From positions 395,395 through 459,394 of the forward strand of contig VXAI01000049.1 of the NCBI GenBank assembly GCA_013399305.1: a stretch of 64,000 bases of DNA. The letters are read 5' to 3'. How positions within the stretch are numbered: the stretch's first letter is position 1; the number at the start of each line of letters is the position of its first letter. The position numbers and the translations under genes are program-made. The notes beneath the pieces are model-generated. The model was given only the letters and a program-made list of their open reading frames with translations, was not told where the DNA came from and searched no databases. Shown piece after piece: positions 13,252 to 24,002 of the stretch. Origin of the DNA: Rostratula benghalensis (taxonomy: Eukaryota > Chordata > Aves > Charadriiformes > Rostratulidae).

Positions 13252-13881
13252 GTACTAAACTCTACTTACAGTGGAAAATAACCTGATGATAACATATTAA
13301 CAAGCGCTGGAACTTGTCATAATTAAGATTTGCAAATTCAGCAGCAAAGCCAGTCTGCTTCCAGATAACATAGTATCTTACATTGAAAGTACTGTTTAAA
13401 AAATGTGAGACCCAAACAACTATAACTTCAGTCTTTTAACTGGCCTTGATCAGAGCACTCAAACCTTCCTGGGATTATCTCTGAGCTCTTAGCAGGTCCT
13501 CACAGGAAAAATAGTAAGTGTACTTATCAAATGAACTTCCTTTGCCACAACGCTCTGCTTTTACTTTCTTGGGCTGGGTTATTGCAGGTCATATTTTGAG
13601 GTTTCATTCAATTAATCTAAGTTTAAAATAACAAAATCATTAAAGAAGCTATTAGGACTGCTGAAATAGTAGCTAGTCTGTTTTTCTTAATAATGCTTTT
13701 TAGATTTTGGTGAAATTCAAACTGATTTCTGTATTGCTGCATTTAAAATTGCTGCTCTTTTTGTGTACTCTAAACGTTATTTCCTCTTATCTAACTGGAT
13801 TTTCATTTGTAGCCAAAAAGTATGTGCAGCATCCATCAGACAAAGCCTCAAAAGTTCTTTTTATTTGCCTGGTTTTTTCAG
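13252..13881 (+). other. RPGRIP1L: Intron w6-w7
   Basis: 630 bp, no repeat recognised. It ends in a strong pyrimidine tract, GGTTTTTTCAG. Confidence 0.85.
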
Positions 13882-13999
13882 ACTGAAGTAGAAGCAGTGA
13901 CACAAAAGATGGAACATCTACGGAATGACTATGAGTTAAAACTGGAACACTATGTCCATCTTCTTGATATCAGAGCTGCACGCATCACAAAACTAGAAG
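13882..13999 (+). CDS. RPGRIP1L: RPGRIP1L exon w7, end of coiled coil
   Basis: 118 nt, phase 0 to 1. It encodes [20 protein letters not shown] and then [19 protein letters not shown]. The LDIRAARI stretch is a conserved signature at the end of the coiled-coil half, just before the first C2 domain. Donor AAG|GTATCC. Confidence 0.96.
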
Positions 14000-14954
14000 G
14001 TATCCTTAAATGTTTTATCTCTTGCAAATTAATGTTGTAAATTTGTTTTTCAAACACTTTTCCATTCCTAAAACTAGTAGAAAAGTCAGTTCTTCCGTGG
14101 AAAATTGTGTGGTGTTTCATTGACTTAAATGATGAAGTTATTAAACAAAATTCAACTAAGCAGACAAAGCAGTCTATACTGCAGCTAGTGCTAAATACAG
14201 CTACCAAACTTAGATTATTTTTTTTTCATTTTATTTTAAATAAATTGTCTATTTATGATCAATCTCTTACTTCGCTATCCTATCATTACAGAATCATTTT
14301 AACTGCTGATAAAAATCCCAAAGTCATGGTGTAATACAACTACAGAATATTTCAGTATGATGAATTTAAAATGCTGGTATAATGGCTTCAGTGTGTAAAA
14401 GGTGCACAGGAATCCTGAAACTTTATGTTCCAAGTCTGTAAGCTTGTATTTTGATTTGTTTGCCGTTTACCACCTGTGAGGACAGGGAACACATAAACAT
14501 CTCTGCTGAAAGTTCCATCCACCCAAGATACTACTGAAGTTGAAAGTCAGGTCTGATCTTTCTTCCCCTGGCAAATTTCATTCCACTCTACAAAACTATG
14601 TATCATAAGTCTCTGCTATGTTGGTATTGTGGTACTTGTTTTGATCCTTGCACAAGACTTCTGAATTTTTGCTTATTAACTCCTTTGTAGTCTGTTATTA
14701 ATTGGTAGGGGCCTGTGTCTGTTTTTATGTCTATTGAAACAGCTCCTTTGGGGAGGTGGTTTTGGTTGTTGTCAGTGTGCTAAATGAGCAGTAGATGTAT
14801 GATTTCAAATGTGTGGTGTGGGTTTTGGTAATGCCTTTGAGAAAGTGACATTGTTAATATCATCAAATATGTTTTTTTCCTCTCTACTCAATCATTAACT
14901 ATATTGATTTTTAAACAAGATGGTCAAATTTTAGCTCTGTTCTGTTTGTTACAG
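14000..14954 (+). other. RPGRIP1L: Intron w7-w8
   Basis: 955 bp, AT-rich, no repeat recognised. Acceptor TTGTTACAG. Confidence 0.85.
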
Positions 14955-15407
14955 CCCAGCTAAGAGATATTGTCTATGGTACGACACCACATAAATCCAG
15001 TCCAGAATTACTGCCAGGCGATCCAGTGGATGAATTTGATGAAACTTTTCATTTACAAAGAGGCGAGAACCTTTTTGAAATCCATATTGGCCAAGTGATG
15101 TTCTCTTCTGGAGCTATGCATGCCTTTGGTGACCACGAACCTGCAACCTTTTGTACTTATGCTTTCTATGACTTCGAACTTCAGATAACCCCAATAGTCT
15201 ACGGGCGCACCCCATCGTATGACTTCACTTCTCAGTATCTTGTGCAGGCCGACGACTGCTTCTTGGACTATATACAGCAAAACACTGTCACCCTTCAGGT
15301 TCATCATGCCTACGGCACGGATTATGAAACTGTTGCTGAATGTCAACTGAAGTTCCAGGAAATCCTGGAAAACAACGGGAAGATCCACGGCAAGGCAAAC
15401 TTAGTTG
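14955..15407 (+). CDS. RPGRIP1L: RPGRIP1L exon w8, first C2 domain
   Basis: 453 nt, phase 1 to 1, the largest exon in the window. After a short linker ([14 protein letters not shown]...) it carries nearly the whole first C2 domain. Key stretches are [60 protein letters not shown] and [20 protein letters not shown]. This is the C2 specific to the RPGRIP1 family (Pfam C2-C2_1), reported to take part in NPHP4 binding. Acceptor TTACAG, donor TTG|GTACTT. The reading frame continues for only two codons into the intron before a TAA, which confirms the donor. Confidence 0.97.
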
Positions 15408-16430
15408 GTACTTAACACAGCAAGTATTCTGTTTGATGCGGTGTTAGAAGTGACAGTTAAGTAATGTGTATTTGGCCAAAAATGAATTCATGTATTACAA
15501 TTTCAGAAGAAAAACCAGAGGTTTACACAATGTGATATTTCCTATTGGATGTGCCAAATGTTCTGGTGATTCTAGTGACAGTTGTGGCAGAGCTCTGGCA
15601 GGTGCATTTTTTGCCCATAATGGCTGAGGAGAAAGATATGGTTTTAGTGAAGTGATCTTGAAGTATGTGACGTGCTGGAAATGGCTTTAGAGAATCTTGC
15701 CTGAAAATAGGAAGTGATTCTTGGTCTTGTGTAAAAGTTACTTGCAAAGTGTGACTACTACGCAGGTAAAAAAACTTAGTAAAAGGTAGTATCACTTTAC
15801 TCAACAGAATTATACAGAAAAAACATGGAGAAAATTGTAGAGCAGTGTACTTGATTGCATTGTAATACTATTCATAGGTTAGAATTTCTTTATGAATATT
15901 GTAAAGAAGATATTTTAAAATAAGACTGATAGTCTTTTTTGTTTTGCTTTATTATATTATGTTTTAGAAGTATTTTGTCTGATCAGTACATTCAGAAACC
16001 TCTAACTGCCTGCTTTTGTCAAAAATTTGGTTTAATAATCCATTATAAAGTGATAATTTTGCCAATTTAAACTGCCTACCACTTTATGGGACTTTTCCAG
16101 CTGTTGACATACAAAACTGCCCTAAGCTTTACTTGCCTTAAAGGGGTTGAAATAATGAACTTGGCTTGACCATATAGCTGGGAGGGTAAATATTGCAGAT
16201 GACAATATGAAAAAAACTGTTATGTTTTTGGTTTGGGTTGTACATGGGGAGCCAGAGGACTTGTTGTTTGTGTTCCTAGCATGAACTGCACGTCTTATGC
16301 CACAAACAGGGTCATGATGCTTAGTCACAAGAGAACTAATTTCTGATTTGTGGAGTTTCCTAGCTTTTGACATAAGTACTTCAAGTTTGAAAAGAAAAAT
16401 AATGCAATCCCCTATGTATGTATTCCTCAG
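15408..16430 (+). other. RPGRIP1L: Intron w8-w9
   Basis: 1,023 bp, AT-rich, no repeat recognised. Acceptor TATTCCTCAG. Confidence 0.85.
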
Positions 16431-16582
16431 GAGTCAAAGAAAGCATTCACAATTACGGTACAGTAGAATACTGGATCAGGTTACGAGTCCCTATGGATCA
16501 AGCTATTCTCCTCTACAAGGAGAGATCAAAGGCTCTGGGGTATATAACATCCAATTTGAGGGAACGTAAACAAGGATCCCAG
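16431..16582 (+). CDS. RPGRIP1L: RPGRIP1L exon w9, end of first C2 and linker
   Basis: 152 nt, phase 1 to 0. It encodes (G)[19 protein letters not shown], then [20 protein letters not shown] and [11 protein letters not shown]. The [17 protein letters not shown] motif is the last strand of the first C2 domain and is nearly identical in human. Donor CAG|GTATGT. Confidence 0.97.
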
Positions 16583-18545
16583 GTATGTTTGGGTTTGTAC
16601 TTCATGGTTTTGATAGAGTCAACTGTTCAAAATTAAGTTTTTCAGTTCAAATAGTTTACTTCAAGTCTCGGTATGTTCAAGATTATCAAAGGTAAGGTTC
16701 TTGAACTGGGGAATTTCTTTAACAGTTGAACAATGTGTTTTTCACATAAAGAGGCAAAGAACTACTTTAATTATAGCTTTTCTGAAGACACAAAGTCCTC
16801 AAGTTCAATTCTTTATTTTTGCTGAAATTGTCACTAGAACATTTGAAATCAGTATATTTATTTTTCTTAACCTGTATGTGCCAGATTTTGTTAACATTTT
16901 GTTCTAGTACAATATTCTGGAATGCTAAACCCACCACGTGCTAGATCAGTAGAAAGGAGAAGCAGTCGGTCAGGAAGGTCTCCAAATTCTTAATGTTTGA
17001 CTGTCATGAGATGGAAATTATTTTGTGGTGGGATTTTTTGCTTTTTTATAAGATGGATAACAGAGAGAATTTTGATAATATAATGCACTGTATAACCTTG
17101 TTTAAATAGGGATCACAGACAGAAACAGAAAGGACATTCAGACACTTAACAATTTTTTAAGAAATAAAAAAATTGATCAGGTTGCAATGTATAAATCAAA
17201 ACACTTTTGAGTTTCTAATGGGCATTTTTTTATCTATCTATTTTTCCATAATAAAAAATTGTATTATATCGAAATGTCAATGGATTCCATGATGTAATCT
17301 CAGAAGTATGTTTAGTGTATGAATTCTATTAAAGGTCAGCGTAGGCCTTTTTCAGAGTAACTTTGTGTTTGTTAACATTGTAACATTTGCTTTAAATCTC
17401 ATTCTTAAAAGAATCAAAAGTATTTTAACTAACTCAGGAAATCTGGCTGTTGTTAAATACCAAAATCTGTTATTTAGTTTCCTCTATTTTTGACTGCCTT
17501 ATTTCTAGCTGTGTTACCAATCCAAACACAGTTAAAAGGTAAGGCCTGTGGAAGACAGCCTTTTGCCATAATTGCTCTAAAACTACAAATTCAAACATAG
17601 CAACTGAAATACACTGATTATATGGGAGCAAATAAAATAGGAAAAAAATGGCAGAGCTGTGTGAAACACGGCACTTTTCAGAAATGCTTCATGGCAGAAA
17701 CAACAAGTCATGCAGCTGTAGCAGATGGTTAGGTTCTGGTAAAGGCTCTGTCTATCTGCAGCTGCAAAAGTACCTTCAGTTCTGCCTTCCAAGATTTAAG
17801 CTTTCACTGGTTAAACGTACATATAAAATTTGTCCTGTGTAGCAGGCAGAAATCATGGAAACGTGACCTGTGCATCAAGTGCTGTAATTCTCTTTTCCAG
17901 TTCTATAGGTAGCCAGAAATAGTAGTCTTAAGGTTGCATATTAAGGACTTGAACTGTTGTGTTTGGGTTTTCTCATGAACTACTTCAGTGTGGGTGATTT
18001 AATAAAAATATTTAACGTGTTATGACACAAATCAAATCTGCAGATGCTGATTTCTACCTTTTGTAAATAGTTTACGTATTTAAAGGGTTTGAAGGCAATA
18101 AAAAGCAGATGAATCTGCAGTGCAGTTTTATTATTGAAAAGTACATATACAAAAGAGACTACAGTTATAAAAATATCCTGACAGAGAGTAGCTGTCAAGA
18201 TCAGAATTGTTAACTTCAAAGTGGAACTAGATATCAGTCACTCTTTTCTGTGATCCTCAGTGCTCTGTAGGCAAGTAGACCAGTTGACAAGTAGATCATA
18301 AAACTTTAGAAGACAAAAGCAAACAATCACAGACCTGAATGGATTAACCTCTTACTTCCTCACACCAACAACCCAAGAGATGTCATTGAATTTATGGAAC
18401 AAGTAATATTTTGACTTATAAAATTAAACAGTAGTTGGAGTGTTGTTGAAATACTCGGTTATTTGTTCTATTTATGTAGATCTTAGAGTTTGCCAACATA
18501 AAAATTCTAATGTTTTTAATTTAATTTCTTTTTCATTTAAAGCAG
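16583..18545 (+). other. RPGRIP1L: Intron w9-w10
   Basis: 1,963 bp, AT-rich, no repeat recognised. It ends in a T-rich tract followed by three consecutive in-frame NAG acceptors (18,540-18,548). Confidence 0.8.
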
Positions 18546-18909
18546 CAGATACTCGGAACTGCCCAAGTCAGCACTTCAACAGATGTCAATTTAAATGAGC
18601 TCCACATTACAATAAAATGTTGTAACAATCTACGAGCCCGAAAAAAACATCTTCAGCCAAATCCTTATGTTGTCTACAAGTTCTTTGATTTTGCAGACCA
18701 TGATACTGCCATCATTCCTAACAGCAACAACCCACAAATAGATGACCATATGTGTTTCCAAGTTCCAATGAACATGGATTTAGACCAATACCTAAAATCA
18801 GAATCCTTAACCTTTTATGTATTTGATGATCGTGAAAGAGAAGAAGGTGCTTATGTAGGGAAAGCCAATGTGCCTCTTATTTCTTTAGCACATGACAGAT
18901 CTATCTCAG
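18546..18909 (+). CDS. RPGRIP1L: RPGRIP1L exon w10, second C2 domain
   Basis: 364 nt from the preferred acceptor, phase 0 to 1. It encodes the second C2 domain: [77 protein letters not shown] and [18 protein letters not shown]. The loop corresponding to the C2 calcium site keeps two Asp (FDD) but lacks the later one, in line with the view that these C2 domains do not bind calcium. Three in-frame acceptors allow starts at 18,543, 18,546 or 18,549. I chose 18,546 as the first CAG. Donor CAG|GTAAGA. Confidence 0.95.
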
Positions 18910-19856
18910 GTAAGAATAAGACCTCTTTAAGCTTAACAAGTCTTCACTTCCTGTTCTCTCTATCTTTAAATCCCTATAAGAACCAAGCTAAAGGGCTCTT
19001 CAAAGGGATATCTGGACAGGCTGGCTCAGTGGGCCAAGCCTGTGGTATGTGAGGGTCAACAAGGCCAAGTGCGGGGTCCTGGGTCAGGGGATCCTGACTT
19101 AGGTCACACCAAGCCCCTGTGGTGCTACAGGCCTGGGGCAGAGTGGCAGGAGCTGCCTGGCAGAAAAGGACCTGGAGGTGCTGGTTGACTGTGGGCTGAA
19201 AAATATGAGCCAGCAGTGTGCCTGGGTGGCCAGCAGCAACTGGCCTGTGTCAGAAATAGTGTGGCCAGCAGGACTAGGGAAATGATTGTGTCCCCCTGTA
19301 CTCAGCACTGGTTGGGACCAAAGCTCAAGTACTGCATCCAGTTTTGGGCCCCTTACTACAAGAAAGACATTAAGGTGCCAGAGCATGTCCAGAGAAGGGC
19401 AGTGGAGCTGCTGAGGGGTCTGGAGAACAAGTCTCATGAGGAGAGGCTGAGGGAGCTGGGCTTGTTCCGCCTGGAGAAGAGGAGGCTGAGGGAGAGACCT
19501 CAGGTGTGTTTCTTTGATAAAGATTTAGCATTTTTAAAACCTTTTTATTTTTGTAAATAGGAGCAAATGTTAGCAAAACATGGAAATGTGTTAGTTGATC
19601 TTTTGAAATATGTCAATAAGAATTAGTTATCTGGTATTGGACTGTCTGAGAAACCTACAAGACATCTTGAACAAAACCTGTAACCCAGTCCCTTCAAAAT
19701 CTGGGGGATTTGCATGTATACAATGTAATATTTGGATCTACAAAACATAGTATTTTGACAGTATGTAGCTGCTAACAGGAAGACTATTAAGTTACCTAAT
19801 TCCTTAATCCTGTTGAGTTTTGCATTGCATGGACAAGACTTGCATTTTGCTTCCAG
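18910..19856 (+). other. RPGRIP1L: Intron w10-w11
   Basis: 947 bp, more than half of it a CR1 fragment (19,010-19,505). Acceptor TGCTTCCAG. Confidence 0.85.
19010..19505 (+). mobile_element. CR1 LINE internal fragment, sense, lacking its 3' end
   Basis: About 495 bp of CR1 ORF2-derived sequence: GTCAACAAGGCCAAGTGCGG, GTGGCCAGCAGGACTAGGGA, CCAGAGAAGGGCAGTGGAGC and GAGAGGCTGAGGGAGCTGGG. It stops abruptly at GAGAGACCTCAGG, with no CR1 3' tail. CR1 copies normally lose the 5' end, so loss of the 3' end points to a later deletion or rearrangement. Together with the copy at 20,151 it flanks exon w11. Confidence 0.92.
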
Positions 19857-20071
19857 GTGCTTTTGAACTAACGCATCCCGAAAGACGTGCTACCGGTACC
19901 ATCACAGTGGAATTAAAATGGAAGTCTGCCTACCTACCACCAAGTGGATCAACAGTGGGTGAAGACTTGGGGAATGACATTCAAAATGAGAAATCAGAGG
20001 CAGCTAAACTACAAGCAGAGGAAAAAACAGAGACTCCAGCCCTGTCTCCTTCTTTAACTTCATCAGTGACA
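19857..20071 (+). CDS. RPGRIP1L: RPGRIP1L exon w11, end of second C2 and start of linker
   Basis: 215 nt, phase 1 to 0. It encodes (G)[19 protein letters not shown], then [20 protein letters not shown], followed by a polar Glu/Lys/Ser/Thr-rich linker ending SPSLTSSVT. The [10 protein letters not shown] motif matches human. The donor is ACA|GTAAGT. The exon is bracketed by two same-orientation CR1 fragments in the adjoining introns. Confidence 0.95.
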
Positions 20072-21714
20072 GTAAGTAATTTACCAAACTCGGAAGTTGA
20101 GAAATACGAAAGACCTATTACAGTAGGTTGTTTAGTTCTTTTCTGATGACCACAAAAAGACACTGAGGTGCTGGAGCAGGTTCAGAGGAGGGGCAACGAA
20201 GCTGGTGAGGGGTCTGGAGAACAAGTATTGTGAGGAGAGGCTGAGGGAGCTGGGGGTGTTCAGCCTGGAGGCTGCTGAGGGGAGACCTTCTGGCTCTCTA
20301 CAGCTCCCTGGAAGGAAGGGGTAGCCAGGGGGGAAAGGTCTCCTCCCAGGTCACAGGTGATGGGACAAGAGGATCCTCAAGCTGATATGAGGAAAAATTT
20401 TTATGCAGAAAGGGTTCTTAAGCCTTGGGATGGGCTGCCCAGGGCGTGGTTGAGACACCATCCCTGGAGCCATTCAAAAGCCAGGTTGACACAGTGCTTA
20501 GAGACATGGGGTAGGGATGGGTTTTATCAGAGTCAGGGTGATGGTTGGACGGGGTGATCTTAAAGGTCCCTTCCAGCCCAGACAACTCTGTGATTCTAGG
20601 ATTACGATTTAACGTGGTGTACGAATACTTCATATAACTGCCATCTTTGATATCTTTTGGACACGAGAAAGATTTTGCATCCCAAAACTTTTACAAAGTC
20701 TTTTCTAATGGTAGATAACTGTTTAGCAAAATTGGCAGGGACAAAACGGAGGAGAAATAACAAACATAAATGTCCTCCCTATAAATTTAGTGCTTATTAA
20801 CTCTGTTTCTGTTGAGATGAACTCCATATAGTGTAGTTACAAGCCTCTGCAATTTCAGGGTTATGGTTGTAATTTGTAAAATTCCTGAAATGAGCTGTTA
20901 TTTCTGTGGTCTCTTAAAAACTCAGACAGAAACTGGTCAACTGGGATGGCTTTGAGCCAAAAGAATTCTCAAGCAGCCAGACCCAGACAATGTGGACAGA
21001 TACGCAGGTGTTTCTGTACCACACTTTGTTAATCTGGTGCCTGGGACATGGTGCTAAGATACCCAATAGCTTCTTAAAAGACACTCATACCTTAAAAGTA
21101 GTGTAAGGATATTTTTTTTTTTAATATATAAAAATCTCTGGAAATGGAGGATAATTTCTACCTTCATCATGAGAGTAAACCATGAAGAGTAATAAAACAC
21201 TTTTTCTTTATTAACTTTTGTTTTCTGCATTGTAACATCATAACAGAAATATTTCCAGATCATTTTCTTAATTTTGCAACTGTTACCAGTCTCTTTTCTG
21301 TTTCTCCATGGAAATTCCCAAAGGCACTGGGTTGAGGAAAGGTGTCAAAGATATGGTAAGCCTACAGAGTAAGAAAAGGAATCAAGCAGTCCATAAGTGA
21401 TAATAATTGTTATTTCTGCCACATATATGATACCACTGACTTCAGTCTTACACTTAGTTCTCACCTGGAATTCACGTTGCATTCTGTAGACGTTCTCTTG
21501 AGTTTTACACCCATTTGCAGCTGGACACTGACAGGTGTCTGCAACTGGGGGGATGTATTCACACATCATCTACATCATCTTGCCTGTTTAGAATTCAGTT
21601 TAGTACGGTTAGATTTGTCTTCGAGAAAAATTAGAGGGCCTCAAAATTTACTGTAAAATAAGGTGTTTAGAATATGGCAATAAATGGTCTTCAACTGCAT
21701 TTGTTTTCTTACAG
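20072..21714 (+). other. RPGRIP1L: Intron w11-w12
   Basis: 1,643 bp holding a CR1 3' half (20,151-20,605). The remainder is AT-rich. Acceptor TTTTCTTACAG. Confidence 0.85.
20151..20605 (+). mobile_element. CR1 LINE, 5'-truncated, sense
   Basis: About 455 bp. It runs from the ORF2 C-terminal region (GACACTGAGGTGCTGGAGCA) through AGGAAAAATTTTTATGCAGA and GGGCTGCCCAGGGCGTGGTT to a complete CR1 end: GATGGTTGGACGGGGTGATC, TTAAAGGTCCCTTCCAGCCC and CTCTGTGATTCTAGG. Its first 145 bases or so cover the same consensus region as the end of the 19,010-19,505 copy, so the two are separate or duplicated elements rather than one split element. Confidence 0.93.
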
Positions 21715-21798
21715 AAACCAATACCCAAACCAAGGCAGCGCTTACCTCAAGCAGACAAGAAAGTATCTTTTCCAGATCTTAGTACAAATCAGATGGCA
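21715..21798 (+). CDS. RPGRIP1L: RPGRIP1L exon w12, linker with KPRQRL motif
   Basis: 84 nt, phase 0 to 0, 28 codons. It encodes KPIPKPRQRLPQADKKVSF followed by PDLSTNQMA, which matches the human RPKPRQRLTPVDKKVSF segment in the linker between the second C2 domain and the RID. Acceptor TTACAG, donor GCA|GTAAGT. The exon is symmetric, so skipping it would keep the frame. Confidence 0.93.
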
Positions 21799-23824
21799 GT
21801 AAGTTTTAAGTGTTTTATTTGTGTGTGTTAAAGCAAGAAAGACTACTTCTGTCTCAGTATGGGCAATTTGTAGAGCTAATAATGAGGGGCACTCAATTAT
21901 TGTAGCACCACAGGCCTAGGACATTCCAGGCAGTGAATGATGGCATAGCACTGCGTATAGGTGGGGGATACAATACTGGGGTATTTGTGTGCCTCCCTCA
22001 GAATTGCTGGCTCCCCCTCACAGTTCACAAGCTTCAACTTTCATAGACTTAGGGCAGATTCTAACAGGACTGACCAGCTGTGCCTGCACTGCCTTTCTCA
22101 GCTCACTGGGCTGTTAATGAAGACGTGTCTCTGTACAGTTTACCACTTGCACAGACGTATACATAGCTCTGCAGAAACCAGCTTGATGTAAACAGGTCCT
22201 GAGTGTTGTGCTGGTGAGCTACACAATTTGACACAGTTCAGTCTCGCCTCTTAGATAAGGTTTATCAGCTGAGATTACACACCCTGTAAAAACAGTTACA
22301 CTTGTGAACTTGGAACACACTATCACATCTATGTCCTGCCAGATTCCAGGAGAGTCTGCATGGAACTAACTCAAACTTTGCCTGCTCTATCATTTACATT
22401 TTCATTTGATCTAAAATAATCTGTCTTCAGAGATCTAAGGATGGGCTGTAGTTATTCCTTTAATCAAATCCAGCGAGGTGGGTTCTTTAACAGCTAATTA
22501 AAAAAGGTTATGAGTATTATATAGTGAATATTATATTGCATTAATTAATTAAAATTATCTGTGATCATTTTCTTCCATTTGCAAATGCTTCGATTGGTTT
22601 TATTTTTTAAAATGTTAGCATCAGTTTCCAGTTCCCAGGTTGTTCTGCTGTTGTTTACTTTACCATGGCAAACCAGTTTCTGGTGGTGTAACACAGTATT
22701 TAATCTCAAGCTCATCCCACGCTTCCCCTGTACTGGTAAGCCAGTCAAAGGCCTTGGTTGAGAAGCTAAGTCTCCCACCACATCAGGTGGTACTGGGCAA
22801 GCAGAATAATAAAAAAGTATTTGCTCTCTGAAAAGTTTATCCTCAAAATGCAACTCTGTCACTGAAGGAATTAAAAAGAATGGCCAAACATTGTCTAAAA
22901 CACGGGGGCTTTGACACATGAGCTGTGCCGAGGAGGAGCATAAAGAGACATCAAGTCAATTTTCTACCCCTTTAAAATTAGAAGGGTAACCTTTATTTAC
23001 AGAATAAGGCCCTTAAGTATTTGTAAAGATTTCTTTGCTTCCTGTGGCTCCAAATATGTAAGAATAGAAATAACTCTTCAGGTCCACTTCTGGAAAATGC
23101 AGTTTTGTGGACAGCTGAAAAGGTATCTCACGGATTCTGAGGGTGGGAGGTGAGGCATCGGCGTCTCTGGGGAAAATTCTGTCCTAGAGGAGCATCACTG
23201 GAGAACAAATAATTCATAATCTCCAGCAAATTTCCCTGGAAGGTGCCACGTCCATAATGTTATATCCATTGATGAAGAATTATTCTGTATAATTGTACTC
23301 AAAGAGAAAGAAGGGAGTTACACACTAAAGATATTTTACCTTAGATCACGTGTTCCTATTTTGTAGCAAAGCCTACTTTTTTTTTACATTAATTTGGTTC
23401 GCTTTTTGAAACAGAAAATACTGTATTATTTAAGTTACAAAACTGCCAACTGAGTAAGGTGGTAGTGGTGTTTGTGTTTGTTTTATTTGGGTTTGGTTTT
23501 GTTTTTTAAACTGAGTCTTGTAGAGCTGAAAGAGCTGAAATATAAATGAATCTGAAAATCTAACAGGCTGCATATATCTTGACAGGTACCAAATGATGAT
23601 AATAGTTATGTTTTCACAAATACCTGTGCCATTAGAGAATTGTCTTTCTACAGTATCAATTACCTGTTCCTGCAGTTGACAACTCCTCGGTGTTTCCTGC
23701 AGTGTATAAAGCAATGGCGTTGTTCAAGGGCTATGTATAATGAATGAGCCAGAGCTCTGCCAGTTCTGAACTTGGGTCACTTGCTCTTCAAGGAGTGTTC
23801 TAAAGTTTATCTGGTTTTATACAG
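21799..23824 (+). other. RPGRIP1L: Intron w12-w13
   Basis: 2,026 bp with no transposon recognised. Human RPGRIP1L, as I recall it, has about 30 more residues at this junction. I looked for an extra phase-0 exon here and found none I could defend. Confidence 0.8.
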
Positions 23825-24002
23825 CACGGTGCACATGAGGTTAAACAAGAAAGACTAGCAGATGACAAGGTGGAGGAGATGGCTGAAGAAATCCAACCGG
23901 AAAAAGACGACCTCTCACATCTGCCAGAGGGGCAGTTGACCGACCAAAGCTCAGTTACCTCTGGAGATGAGACAGAAATAACTGAAGAATTGGAACCAGA
24001 AG
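23825..24002 (+). CDS. RPGRIP1L: RPGRIP1L exon w13, acidic linker
   Basis: 178 nt, phase 0 to 1. It encodes [20 protein letters not shown], then [20 protein letters not shown] and [14 protein letters not shown]. The composition is strongly acidic and probably disordered. The EGQL..QS and DETEITE.LEPE motifs match human. Acceptor ATACAG, donor AAG|GTAGAT. Confidence 0.94.

Noticed and set aside
19099..19576. Open frames of 112-114 codons
   Set aside because: They are CR1-derived (plus strand reading [17 protein letters not shown] ORF2 remnant) or its antisense shadow.
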